Shown here in pieces: positions 37,780-46,235 of a stretch of 46,651 nt of DNA. Made by a program: the position numbers and the translations under genes. The stretch's first letter is position 1. Every line of letters begins with the position of its first letter. The notes under the pieces were generated by a model. That model did no database searches, was not told where the DNA came from, and worked only from the letters and a program-made list of their open reading frames with translations. Location: positions 1-46,651 of the forward strand of contig JAGCUZ010000036.1 of the NCBI GenBank assembly GCA_017962615.1. Reading direction: 5' to 3'. Source of the stretch: Bacteroidales bacterium (lineage in GTDB: Bacteria > Bacteroidota > Bacteroidia > Bacteroidales > P3).

Positions 37780-38388
37780 TTAATGCAGATTCACCCCAAT
37801 GATATGCATAAACTCCTCGCGAGTTTTGGGACTGTTAAGGAATGCGCCGGTGAAGTCGCTCGTAGTGGTAACACTGTTCTGCTTCTGCACGCCGCGCATC
37901 GACATGCAGAGGTGGTGTGCTTCGATAACCACAGCCACGCCTAGCGGGTTCAATACCTCCTGAATACAGTCTTTTATCTGTTTGGTGAGGCGTTCCTGCA
38001 CCTGCAGCCGACGTGCGTAGGCGTCAACCACACGAGGTATCTTGCTCAGGCCCACTATTGTGCCGTTGGGTATATAAGCCACATGCGCTTTGCCCACGAA
38101 CGGAACCATATGGTGCTCGCATAGCGAGTACAGCTCGATATCCTTCACTACAACCATTTGGCGATAATCTTCGTGGAATATGGCCGAGCGCAGTATCTCG
38201 CTAGGCTCCAAGTCGTATCCATTGGTAAAGAACAGCATGGCCTTGGCTATGCGCTCGGGCGAACGCAACAAGCCTTCGCGGTCGGGGTCCTCGCCCAACA
38301 GCTTGAGTATCTCTTTATAATGTTGTGCGAGCTGGTCGACGCACTTCATGTCGTACTTGTCAATCTTCTGATATCCTAATTCTTCCAT
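37780..38388 (-). CDS. folE: GTP cyclohydrolase I
   Basis: This enzyme converts GTP to 7,8-dihydroneopterin triphosphate, the first step of tetrahydrofolate synthesis (and queuosine in some bacteria). The 202-residue protein has the zinc-binding [48 protein letters not shown] and [12 protein letters not shown], all diagnostic of FolE1. The ATG at 38386-38388 ([13 protein letters not shown]) is preferred; a Met 12 codons earlier would overlap the rlmI 3' end. The gap to rlmI is 10 bp, so they are likely co-transcribed. Confidence 0.95.
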   Translation of the reverse strand: MEELGYQKIDKYDMKCVDQLAQHYKEILKLLGEDPDREGLLRSPERIAKAMLFFTNGYDLEPSEILRSAIFHEDYRQMVVVKDIELYSLCEHHMVPFVGKAHVAYIPNGTIVGLSKIPRVVDAYARRLQVQERLTKQIKDCIQEVLNPLGVAVVIEAHHLCMSMRGVQKQNSVTTTSDFTGAFLNSPKTREEFMHIIGVNLH

Positions 38389-38398
38389 GGTGGTCAGT

Positions 38399-39601
38399 TT
38401 ATAAGTCTTCAACCTGCAGGACAAGTCCTTTCAGGTATTCGCCTTCGGGATGATATATGCTCACGGGGTGGTCGGGCGCATGGGGCAGCATCCTTACTAT
38501 GCGCACCTGCTTGTGCGCCTCGGCGGCAGCCGTGAAGCAAAGGGTTTGGAAATCATTGCGGCTCACGGCCTGCGAGCAGCTGAAGGTGAACAGCAGTCCG
38601 CCGTTCTTTATGTGTGCCATGGCTTTGCGGTTGATGTTGCGGTAGCCTTTAAGCCCCTGCTGCAGGTTGCTGTGCCGCTTTGCAAACGCCGGCGGGTCCA
38701 ATATCATGATGTCGAAGTCGTTGCCGATGCTGTCAAGATATTGCAGCACATCAGCCACAACACCTTTGTGCGGAGCCGATGCACCGAAGTTATTTAACAC
38801 ATTTTCTTCGCACAACGCGATGGCTTTCTTGCTGATATCCACAGTCTCCACGTACGACGACCCGCCCCTCAAGGCCGCCAGACTGAAGCCGCCTGTGTAG
38901 CCGAAACAGTTGAGCACACGGCATCCACGAGCCATCTGCTGCAATAGCAGACAATTTTCGCGCTGGTCGAGGAAGAAGCCGGTCTTCTGACCTTCGTAGA
39001 AGTCGATCATTATGCGGTTGCCATTCTCGAGTATCTCCCACTTGTCTATTGCATCGCCTATTATGAAATGATCCTCAACCCCGCCGCTTGGCAGCGTAGC
39101 TGATGATTTGTCGAATATGGCCTTAAGCGGCGGCAGGTCGCTGTCGGCGGCGAATAAATCAGCAAGCAGTTGTGACAACTCGTCCAATATGAGATACATG
39201 CCCATGCTGTGCGCCTGACATACAACCACTCCGTTGTAGTAGTCGGCCACAAGGCCCGGCATGTTATCGCCCTCGGCGTGTATAAGCCGAAATACATTGT
39301 TGGAACTGGCGTTGAAGAGTCCAAGCCGCTTTCTGTAGGCTATGGCACTGCACAGACGCGCCCGCCAAAACGCCTTGTCTATATTGCGATGCTCGAAGCT
39401 GAGCACCTTGCACATTATCGTCTCGTTCTGGTAATGACCTCCGGCCACCCAATTGCCGTCGGCATTATACACATCCACCACATCGCCCTCTTGCGGCGAC
39501 CCGTCGACTCTTTTCACCGCCCCTGAGAATATCCAGGGGTGGCGACGGAGCACCGATTTGTCGCGTCCTGCTGCCAGATGCAAGATGGGACGGTCTTTCA
39601 T
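38399..39601 (-). CDS. rlmI: Class I SAM-dependent 23S rRNA m5C methyltransferase, RlmI type
   Basis: RlmI methylates C1962 of 23S rRNA. The 400-residue protein has an N-terminal PUA domain (about 1-80, [20 protein letters not shown]), an EEHAD-like middle part and a Rossmann domain with the SAM loop [40 protein letters not shown] holds the DPP motif. [14 protein letters not shown] holds the catalytic Cys pair region. The ATG overlaps the rpe stop by two bases (ATGA-type overlap), suggesting translational coupling, although the two functions are unrelated. Confidence 0.9.
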   Translation of the reverse strand: MKDRPILHLAAGRDKSVLRRHPWIFSGAVKRVDGSPQEGDVVDVYNADGNWVAGGHYQNETIMCKVLSFEHRNIDKAFWRARLCSAIAYRKRLGLFNASSNNVFRLIHAEGDNMPGLVADYYNGVVVCQAHSMGMYLILDELSQLLADLFAADSDLPPLKAIFDKSSATLPSGGVEDHFIIGDAIDKWEILENGNRIMIDFYEGQKTGFFLDQRENCLLLQQMARGCRVLNCFGYTGGFSLAALRGGSSYVETVDISKKAIALCEENVLNNFGASAPHKGVVADVLQYLDSIGNDFDIMILDPPAFAKRHSNLQQGLKGYRNINRKAMAHIKNGGLLFTFSCSQAVSRNDFQTLCFTAAAEAHKQVRIVRMLPHAPDHPVSIYHPEGEYLKGLVLQVEDL

Positions 39602-40242
39602 TGCTTAAGCTTTTGTATTGTCAACTGCGGGGAGTCGGACTTGAAAACGGCGTTGCCTGCCACCAGCACATCGCAGCCTGCGTTGAACAGCAGCGGCGCA
39701 TTCGACAGGTTGACACCACCGTCTACCGAGATGAGACAACTGGATTTCCTTTGCTCTCGCAATTGTCTGAAAGCTGACACCTTATTGTATGTATTCTCAA
39801 TAAACGATTGACCTCCAAACCCAGGGTTTACCGACATCAGCAGCACGAGGTCGCAGATGTCCAGTACGTTCTCAATCATCACCAACGGCGTGGCAGGATT
39901 CAAGGCCACTCCCGAACGGCATCCGCAGTCCTTTATCAGTTTCAACGTCCTGTCAAGATGTATGCAGGCTTCGCTGTGCACGGTGATAATGTCGGCACCT
40001 GCGTCGGCAAAGTCTCTGATATACCTGTCGGGGTCGGTTATCATCAGATGCACGTCGAGCGGCTTGGCCGCATACCGTTTTATTGCCTTTACGATCGGCT
40101 GTCCAAAACTTATATTGGGCACAAAAACGCCGTCCATCACATCCACATGCAACCAGTCGCACGCGCTTTCGTTGAGCATGGCAATGTCACGTTCCAGATG
40201 GCCAAAGTCGGCCGACAATAATGACGGTGAGATTATCTTCAT
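39598..40242 (-). CDS. rpe: Ribulose-phosphate 3-epimerase
   Basis: Rpe interconverts ribulose-5-phosphate and xylulose-5-phosphate in the pentose phosphate pathway. At 214 residues it has the usual length of this TIM barrel. Signatures: ISPSLLSADFGHLERDIAML, LHVDVMDGVFVPNISFGQPI with metal-binding His/Asp, LLMSVNPGFGGQSFIENTYN and ISVDGGVNLSNAPLLFNAGC. It starts 8 bp after the YitT-like gene stop and overlaps rlmI by four bases. Confidence 0.97.
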   Translation of the reverse strand: MKIISPSLLSADFGHLERDIAMLNESACDWLHVDVMDGVFVPNISFGQPIVKAIKRYAAKPLDVHLMITDPDRYIRDFADAGADIITVHSEACIHLDRTLKLIKDCGCRSGVALNPATPLVMIENVLDICDLVLLMSVNPGFGGQSFIENTYNKVSAFRQLREQRKSSCLISVDGGVNLSNAPLLFNAGCDVLVAGNAVFKSDSPQLTIQKLKQ

Positions 40243-40250
40243 AATTATTT

Positions 40251-41135
40251 CTACAATTTCAGCTTTTCGAAGTTTTTGCCGTACACGCCCTGCACTTTGG
40301 CCACCGAGACAAATGCGCCATTGTCTATCCTGTTGATAATCTGCATCACGTGAGGCTTGTCGGTCTTGTGCACTATAAGCACCAGCACCTCCTGGTCATT
40401 GCCTGTATAACAGCCCTTGGCATCGAGTAGTGTGGCACCGCGTCCAACCTCCTGCGTGATAGCCTCACCTATCTCTTTGGTGTGTGGCGAAAACACCATT
40501 ACCTGATACGACTGTTTGTTACCGTCAATCACCATGTCGAGCACATAAGTCATCGTAACCATTACGATATAGCCGAACACGACATTCTCAACTTTGTGCG
40601 ACACGAAATAGGAGCAGCCGATGATGAAAATATCTATATACATTATCACCTTGCCCGGCGATATGTTGTAGAATTTACTTACGATAAGTGCAATGATATC
40701 GGTGCCTCCGCTGTTGCCGCCCATGGCAAAGGTCAGGCCTATGCCTGCACCGCATATTGCGCCGCCGAGTATTGCACACATAAATCCGCCAAACTCGCTC
40801 ACGTCGAACAGGTTCTCGATATGCAGCACCTGCTGCCAGAAGATGAAGAACACCGACGACATCACGATTCCGTATATCGTGTTGGCTCCGAAGCGCGACC
40901 CCAGCATCTTAAATCCCAGCAACACCAGTATGGCATTGATGAACAGGTTCATAATACCCACCGGGATATGTATCGGCAACAGGAAATAGAGTATCGACGA
41001 AATACCCGACACCCCGCCCGATATTATCTTGCTCGGCAACATAAACGCGGCCCACGCAAAAGTGTAGGACGCCAAGCCGAAAGTGATAAGGATATACGAG
41101 ATTATGATGTTGGACTTTTTCTTGAATATTTGCAC
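40251..41135 (-). CDS. YitT family membrane protein (DUF161 + DUF2179)
   Basis: A 294-residue inner-membrane protein of the YitT type. About five to six helices start with IIISYILITFGLASYTFAWA, followed by FMLPSKIISGGVSGISSILY. FAMGGNSGGTDIIALIVSKF is a typical DUF161 segment. The C-terminal DUF2179 soluble domain begins near residue 215 with GNKQSYQVMVFSPHTKEIGE. Its transport substrate is unknown. The GTG at 41133-41135 is the best start (reads VQIFKKKSN before the first helix). Upstream in-frame codons run into repeat R8. The stop is 8 bp before rpe. Confidence 0.9.
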   Translation of the reverse strand: MQIFKKKSNIIISYILITFGLASYTFAWAAFMLPSKIISGGVSGISSILYFLLPIHIPVGIMNLFINAILVLLGFKMLGSRFGANTIYGIVMSSVFFIFWQQVLHIENLFDVSEFGGFMCAILGGAICGAGIGLTFAMGGNSGGTDIIALIVSKFYNISPGKVIMYIDIFIIGCSYFVSHKVENVVFGYIVMVTMTYVLDMVIDGNKQSYQVMVFSPHTKEIGEAITQEVGRGATLLDAKGCYTGNDQEVLVLIVHKTDKPHVMQIINRIDNGAFVSVAKVQGVYGKNFEKLKL

Positions 41136-41140
41136 GACCT

Positions 41141-41197
41141 TAAGGTTTAGTTCTAAGTTATTAGTTTTAAGTTTTAAGTAGCTGGCGCGATTTAATT
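41141..41197 (-). repeat. Composite intergenic repeat R8 (inverse)
   Basis: TTAGTTTTAAGTTTTAAGTA at 41161-41180 with further AGTTCTAAGTTA units before it, then AGCTGGCGCG at 41180-41189, the inverse of CGCGCCAGCT (one base off the decamer). It occupies the yggS-yitT gap in the same order as R7. Confidence 0.72.
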
Positions 41198-41199
41198 TC

Positions 41200-41886
41200 T
41201 CACACAGCGTAGTTTCTTGCGCCGAATATGGCACTGCCAACACGCACCAGCGTCGAGCCCTCTTCAATGGCAATCTCATAGTCGCCGCTCATACCCATCG
41301 ATATCTCCTTGAACTCGGAATGCGCAGCGAAGTATTTTGATTTAAGGGTGTCGAAGCAGGCATGCAGATGCCTGAACTCTCCCCTCACCTGCTCGCGGTT
41401 GTCGGTATTTGTGGCCATTCCCATGACACCTACAATACGCACATTCAAAGGCCTGCCGGCATTCTGCTCACCTGCGACCCAAGCCAGCAACTCTTCAGCC
41501 TCCTGCATATCGAGGCCGAACTTCGTCTCCTCGGTGGCTATATGGAACTGCAGCAGGCAGTCTACCACACGCCCGACTTTGGCGGCGTGTGCATTGACAT
41601 CCTGAAGCAATTCAAGGCTGTCGATGCTGTGTATCATACTGACAAACGGTATGATATACTTAATTTTGTTGCGCTGCAGGTGCCCGATGAAATGCCATTC
41701 TATGTCTTTGGGCAGGGTTTCATGTTTGTCGCGCATTTCCAGTGCCTTGTTCTCACCAAACAGACGCTGGCCTGCCGCATATGCCTCGGAAATATCTTCC
41801 GCAGGTTTAGTCTTCGACACGGCAATGAGACGTGTCCCCGACGGAATCGTCTTCTGTATTTCTCGAAGATTCTCTTCTATGTTCAT
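41200..41886 (-). CDS. yggS: YggS family PLP-binding protein (PLPHP)
   Basis: A PLP-homeostasis protein with an alanine-racemase-type TIM barrel but no known catalytic role. The 228-residue sequence shows the PLP lysine in TRLIAVSKTKPAEDISEAYA, HFIGHLQRNKIKYIIPFVSM (conserved G-H-L-Q-x-N-K), the IATEETKFGLDMQEAEELLA loop, and EISMGMSGDYEIAIEEGSTL followed by VRVGSAIFGAR. The ATG at 41886 gives MNIEENLREIQKTI. It follows the TPR gene by 18 bp. Confidence 0.96.
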   Translation of the reverse strand: MNIEENLREIQKTIPSGTRLIAVSKTKPAEDISEAYAAGQRLFGENKALEMRDKHETLPKDIEWHFIGHLQRNKIKYIIPFVSMIHSIDSLELLQDVNAHAAKVGRVVDCLLQFHIATEETKFGLDMQEAEELLAWVAGEQNAGRPLNVRIVGVMGMATNTDNREQVRGEFRHLHACFDTLKSKYFAAHSEFKEISMGMSGDYEIAIEEGSTLVRVGSAIFGARNYAV

Positions 41887-41904
41887 TAGACTTTTGTCGT
41901 TGTG

Positions 41905-42822
41905 TCATCGCATGACCTTCAGCGCATGCTTCGACGCCTCGTGTTTCGGGTCTACTTTCAGCGCCGCCAGCATGCACTCGCGCGCCTTGGGAGTGTTGTG
42001 CAGGCGGAAATAGGACACACCCATGTTGTACTGGGTGTTGGCATCCTTGGGCTTGTATTCCAGAGCCGAGAGATAGGCCTCGATAGCCTCTTCGTGCCGG
42101 TCCTTCTTGGCAAGTGCCGCACCGAGGTTGCAGTAAGCATCGGCGTAGGCCGAGTCGTAGTTTATGGCACGCTTGTAGTAGTCGATGGCATCGTTGTACT
42201 CGTCAAGCTCCATGCATAGGTTGCCGAGGGCCAGACAGAGGTTGACATCGTTGGGCATTATCTTGAGTGCCTTGCGGTAACTGTCGATAGCCTTGCCGTA
42301 GAGCCCGGCCTGCTCGTAATACGAGCCCATGCTGCTGTACACAGCTCCGTACACAGGGTTGATTTCCACAGCCTTCGCCCAACTTGCCATGGCATTCTTC
42401 GACTGCCCTTTCATTATATAGGCGTTGCCCATATAATAGTACGAAACAGCGTCGCGGCTGTTCTTCTCCACGGCAGCTTTCCAAGCCTCTATGGCCTTGC
42501 TCGGGTCGCCTATCCTACTGTAACATAGACCCATGTTGCGCAGGCTCTCGTTCGAGGAGAAGCCAAGCGTCTCCATCTTCTTGAAAGTCTCTATGGCCTG
42601 TTTGTACAGCTCCATGTTGGCATAAGCCAAAGCCATGTTGTAATAGGCCTTGGCGTTGTCGCCGCCTATCTCCAGAGCCTTGTTGTAGCATTCAACCGCT
42701 TGTGCCGGAAAGCCTTGCTCGAAATATTGGTTACCCTTGGCAATATACGTCTCTGCCGACCCTTGGGCCATCAGACATCGCGCCATCACTAAGGAAAACA
42801 CAATTATGAATAGCTTCTTCAT
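41905..42822 (-). CDS. Exported TPR-repeat protein
   Basis: A 305-residue protein with signal peptide MKKLFIIVFSLVMARCLMAQ and then about eight tetratricopeptide repeats covering almost all the mature part. Units such as AYYNMALAYANMELYKQAIE, SYYYMGNAYIMKGQSKNAMA and AYCNLGAALAKKDRHEEAIE show the W/Y-G-A-A-F pattern of TPRs. It is periplasmic or outer-membrane associated, where TPRs usually provide protein contacts. No other domain is visible. It begins an apparent minus-strand run continuing to the kinase/RapZ gene and lies after gcvP, separated by a terminator-like hairpin. Confidence 0.9.
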   Translation of the reverse strand: MKKLFIIVFSLVMARCLMAQGSAETYIAKGNQYFEQGFPAQAVECYNKALEIGGDNAKAYYNMALAYANMELYKQAIETFKKMETLGFSSNESLRNMGLCYSRIGDPSKAIEAWKAAVEKNSRDAVSYYYMGNAYIMKGQSKNAMASWAKAVEINPVYGAVYSSMGSYYEQAGLYGKAIDSYRKALKIMPNDVNLCLALGNLCMELDEYNDAIDYYKRAINYDSAYADAYCNLGAALAKKDRHEEAIEAYLSALEYKPKDANTQYNMGVSYFRLHNTPKARECMLAALKVDPKHEASKHALKVMR

Positions 42823-42844
42823 AGCACTTGCGTTTTATATATTT

Positions 42845-42878
42845 AGGTCTGCGGAGCGGAATAAAGCTCCGCAGACCT
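42845..42878 (-). terminator. Hairpin downstream of gcvP
   Basis: A 13-bp perfect stem (42845-42857 with 42866-42878), loop of 8 bases, 16 bp after the gcvP stop on the minus strand. The tract following on the minus strand is AAATATATAAAA rather than U-rich, so termination may be factor-assisted. Confidence 0.65.
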
Positions 42879-42893
42879 TGTTACATGCTTGCC

Positions 42894-45743
42894 TTATTCG
42901 GGCCACACGGGCTGGAGGTTACGGTCGCCGTAGGCGTCGTCAATCTTGCTTATCGTCGGCCAGTACTTGTCGCCGTGCTCGAGCGGGAAGGCGGCCACCT
43001 TGCGGCTGTACGGATAGTTCCACTCGTCGGCGCACACCACCTGCATGGTATGCGGGGCGTTGGCTATCGGGTTGTTCTTCTCGTCGTATTTGCCGCTCAT
43101 GATGTCGTCAATCTCCTGACGGATGCTTATCATGGCATCACAGAAACGGTCAAGCTCGCTCAGCGGCTCGCTCTCGGTGGGCTCCACCATCAGCGTGTTG
43201 TGCACCGGGAATGCCACCGTGGGGGCATGGAAGCCGTAGTCGTCCAGTCGGCGTGCGATGTCGCCCACTCCAACCTTCAGGCTGTACTCGCCGAAGTCCA
43301 CAATCATCTCGTGTCCGCACATGCCGTTCTTGTTGGTGTACAGAATCTTGTAGTACTTCTGCAGACGTGCGCGCAGGTAGTTGGCGTTGAGGATGGCGTG
43401 CTTCGTAGCCTCGGTGAGGCCGTTGCCTCCAAGCATGAGCAGGTAGCCGTAGCTTATCGGGAACAGCAGGAAGTTGCCATAAGGCGCTGCAGCCATGGCG
43501 TTGCCCTTCTTGCCGCCCACCTCGTACTCGCAGTGCTTGGGCAGGAAGTCGACTAGCTTGGCGCTGACAGCGATAGGACCGACACCGGCACCGCCGCCAC
43601 CGTGAGGACCGGAGAACGACTTGTGCAGGTTCAAGTGGCACACGTCGGCACCCATACGGCCTGGACTCGTCAAGCCAATCTGTGCGTTCATGTTGGCACC
43701 GTCCATGTACACCAGTGCGCCGGCCTCGTGTATGATGTTCACTATTTCGAGGATGCCCTCTTCAAAGGCACCGTGCGTCGACGGATAGGTTATCATGATG
43801 CAGCTCAGCGTGTCGCGGTACTGCGCCACCTTCTCTTTCAGGTCGGCGATATCCACGTCGCCGCGCTCGTCGCATTTCACCACCACCACCGTCATGCCGG
43901 CCTTGGCAGCCGATGCGGGGTTGGTGCCGTGGGCCGATGCGGGTATCAGGCACACGTTGCGCTGCGGGTTGCCGTTGTCGATATGGTAGTTGCGTATCAC
44001 GGTCAGGCCGCTGTACTCGCCTGCCGAACCCGAGTTGGGCTGCAGCGACACACCGGCAAAACCGGTAACCTCGGCAAGCATCTTCTCCATCTCTTTCACC
44101 ATCTCTATCGAGCCCTGTGCCTGGTCTTGCGGCACGAAGGGATGCAGGCCTGCAAACTTCGACCAGCTCAGCGGCAGCATCTCGGCGGCGGCGTTGAGCT
44201 TCATCGTGCAGCTTCCCAGCGGTATCATGGCGCGGTTAAGGCTCAGGTCCTTAATCTCGAGCTTCTTCATGTAGCGCATCATCTCGGTCTCGCTGTGGTA
44301 GGTGTTGAACACCTTCTGCGTCAGGTAGGCGCTCTTTCTGCGCAGCGTCTCGGGAATGTCGTCCACATTGGTGCAGCAGCCCTTGCCGTTGCACTGCAGC
44401 AGTTCGGCTTTCTTGCCGGCCGCCTCGGCCAGCACGGTGAGGATGTTGTTGATATCATCCTTCGACGTGGTCTCGTCAAGGCTTATGCTTATGCACTCCT
44501 CGCATATATAGCAGAAGTTGATTTCGTGAGCCAGAGCCACCTCGCGCACCTTGTCGGTCTTCACCGGGCACTGCAGGGCCAGGGTGTCGAAGTACGCGCG
44601 GTTGTGCTGCTTGTAGCCGTATTTCTCGGCCTCGCGGGCCAGCACCGTGGCCATGGCGTGAATGTTGGAGGCAATCTGCTTGATGCCTTCCGGGCCGTGC
44701 CATGCGGCGTAGAAGCCGCTCATGATGGCCTGCAGGGCCGATGCTGTGCAGATATTCGACGTAGCCTTCTCTCTCTTGATATGCTGCTCGCGCATACCTA
44801 GGGCCATACGCAGGGCGGGGTTGCCCTTGGCGTCGATGCTCCAGCCTATAATGCGGCCGGGGAAGCTGCGCTTGAAGGCGTCGGTGACGGCGAAGAAGCC
44901 GGCATGTGGACCGCCGAAGCCCATCGGCAGACCGAAGCGCTGGTTGCTGCCAAAGGCGCAGTCGGCACCCATCTCGCCGGGGGTCTTCAGCAGGGCCAAA
45001 GCCATCAGGTCGGTGGCCACACCAACAAAGATGCCCAGCTCGTGAGCCTTGGCGATAAACTCCGTGTAGTCGGTAACCTCGCCGAAGCAGTTGGGATACT
45101 GCACAATGGCGCCGAAGAAGCTGTTGTCAAGCTGCACCTTCGACGCATCGCCCGTCACAATCTCTATACCGCGCGGAGCGGCGTTGGTGCGCATCACGTC
45201 CAGCGTCTGCGGGAAGATGCCGTTGTCGACAAATATCTTATGCACGTTGTCCTTCACGGCGGCACGGCTGCGGCTGTTGTAGAACATAATCATGCACTCG
45301 CCGCCTGCGGTGGCCTCGTCGAGCAGCGAAGCGTTGGCCAGCGGCATGCCGGTCATGTCGCTCACCATGGTCTGGTAGGTCATCAAAGCCTCCAGGCGAC
45401 CCTGGCTGATCTCTGTCTGGTACGGAGTGTAGGCCGTGTACCAGCCTGCGTTCTCAAACACGTTGCGCTGTATGACGGCAGGGGTTATCGTGCCGTAGTA
45501 TCCGCGGCCGATATAGCTCTTGTACATCTTGTTCTTCTGGGCAAGGGTACGGCAGCGGTTCAGAAACTCATATTCGTTGATGCCGTCGGGAATTGCCAGC
45601 GGCTTCTCAAGGCGGATACTCGACGGCACAGCCTTCTCAATAAGTTCATCCATCGATGACACACCGATGGCTTTCAGCATTTTTTCTTCGTCAGCGGTTT
45701 TCGACACACCGTCGTGACGCGCGGTGAAATTATTGGTAATCAT
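42894..45743 (-). CDS. gcvP: Glycine dehydrogenase (aminomethyl-transferring), P protein
   Basis: The P protein decarboxylates glycine and passes the aminomethyl group to lipoyl-GcvH. The single 949-residue chain is the fused (P1+P2) form. The N-terminal half has NRCRTLAQKNKMYKSYIGRG and SQGRLEALMTYQTMVSDMTG. The PLP lysine region reads VCHLNLHKSFSGPHGGGGAG. The C-terminal half has GSCTMKLNAAAEMLP and QPNSGSAGEYSGLTVI. The start ATG is at 45741-45743. Unlike many operons, gcvT and gcvH are not adjacent here. A TAnnTTTG box lies about 48 bp upstream; I found no glycine-riboswitch-like fold. Confidence 0.97.
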   Translation of the reverse strand: MITNNFTARHDGVSKTADEEKMLKAIGVSSMDELIEKAVPSSIRLEKPLAIPDGINEYEFLNRCRTLAQKNKMYKSYIGRGYYGTITPAVIQRNVFENAGWYTAYTPYQTEISQGRLEALMTYQTMVSDMTGMPLANASLLDEATAGGECMIMFYNSRSRAAVKDNVHKIFVDNGIFPQTLDVMRTNAAPRGIEIVTGDASKVQLDNSFFGAIVQYPNCFGEVTDYTEFIAKAHELGIFVGVATDLMALALLKTPGEMGADCAFGSNQRFGLPMGFGGPHAGFFAVTDAFKRSFPGRIIGWSIDAKGNPALRMALGMREQHIKREKATSNICTASALQAIMSGFYAAWHGPEGIKQIASNIHAMATVLAREAEKYGYKQHNRAYFDTLALQCPVKTDKVREVALAHEINFCYICEECISISLDETTSKDDINNILTVLAEAAGKKAELLQCNGKGCCTNVDDIPETLRRKSAYLTQKVFNTYHSETEMMRYMKKLEIKDLSLNRAMIPLGSCTMKLNAAAEMLPLSWSKFAGLHPFVPQDQAQGSIEMVKEMEKMLAEVTGFAGVSLQPNSGSAGEYSGLTVIRNYHIDNGNPQRNVCLIPASAHGTNPASAAKAGMTVVVVKCDERGDVDIADLKEKVAQYRDTLSCIMITYPSTHGAFEEGILEIVNIIHEAGALVYMDGANMNAQIGLTSPGRMGADVCHLNLHKSFSGPHGGGGAGVGPIAVSAKLVDFLPKHCEYEVGGKKGNAMAAAPYGNFLLFPISYGYLLMLGGNGLTEATKHAILNANYLRARLQKYYKILYTNKNGMCGHEMIVDFGEYSLKVGVGDIARRLDDYGFHAPTVAFPVHNTLMVEPTESEPLSELDRFCDAMISIRQEIDDIMSGKYDEKNNPIANAPHTMQVVCADEWNYPYSRKVAAFPLEHGDKYWPTISKIDDAYGDRNLQPVWPE

Positions 45744-45790
45744 TGTTTTGTTATAATATTATATTATTCTTTTTTGTATTTTACCGACTA

Positions 45791-45798
45791 CAAAAATA
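45791..45798 (-). promoter_or_regulatory. Putative -7 box for gcvP
   Basis: CAAAAATA on the plus strand reads TATTTTTG on the minus strand, 47 bp before the gcvP ATG. No TTTG partner at standard spacing. Confidence 0.4.
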
Positions 45799-45927
45799 CA
45801 AAATTATTTCATACCCGATACTATTTATTGGAATATATTTATTAACTGACCAATGCGGATAACCTCAGCCCACCCTATCGGAACATTATTTCGCGATAAC
45901 CTTTGCAGGGCAGATACGGTATACAAA

Positions 45928-45976
45928 AAGATAGCGAAGCGAAGAACAAAGATTCGATAGATTAGATAGATTCGTG
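45928..45976 (+). repeat. Partial composite repeat R9
   Basis: GATAGCGAAGCGAAGAACAA at 45930 matches the GATAGCGCAGCGGAGAACAA module in R2 with two differences. It is followed by ATTCGATAGATTAGATAGAT, an iterated GATAGATT-like word. The decamer and heptamer array are absent. Confidence 0.55.
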
Positions 45977-45977
45977 G

Positions 45978-46151
45978 TCAAAATCTATTATTGGAGGTTA
46001 TCTTGCTTTGTATTTCATCATAATAGCCATTGACAACATACCTCAACTTTCCGAAAAACTCCTCCGGCGTATATGACTCCTTAGCACCGTAGAGGCTGTC
46101 AGCTTCGGCTTTAAGCTTGTTATATGCAGCATCAATTCTTTCCGTATTCAT
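45978..46151 (-). CDS. Hypothetical 57-residue protein
   Basis: A small ORF with ATG at 46149-46151: MNTERIDAAYNKLKAEADSL, then YTPEEFFGKLRYVVNGYYDE and a short tail. The pattern suggests a two-helix, amphipathic protein with a Pro-started helix, and coding-like composition. No family recognised. It lies alone between the kdd terminator and gcvP, without a clear -7 box. It ends directly at the partial repeat R9. Confidence 0.5.
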   Translation of the reverse strand: MNTERIDAAYNKLKAEADSLYGAKESYTPEEFFGKLRYVVNGYYDEIQSKITSNNRF

Positions 46152-46182
46152 GTTATACGAAGCAGCAGCGTTTGAAAATAAG

Positions 46183-46215
46183 AACCTGCGGGAGGGTCTC
46201 CCCTACCCGCAGGTT
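46183..46215 (-). terminator. Terminator after kdd
   Basis: A 10-bp perfect stem (46183-46192 with 46206-46215) with a 13-base loop, 21 bp after the kdd stop. The U-tract on the minus strand is short. Confidence 0.75.
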
Positions 46216-46235
46216 AAGTATACACGCGATTGATC

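Noticed and set aside
45744-45977. Glycine riboswitch before gcvP
   Set aside because: I could not find paired aptamer-like stems or a conserved glycine-aptamer core; only a -7 box and R9 were seen.
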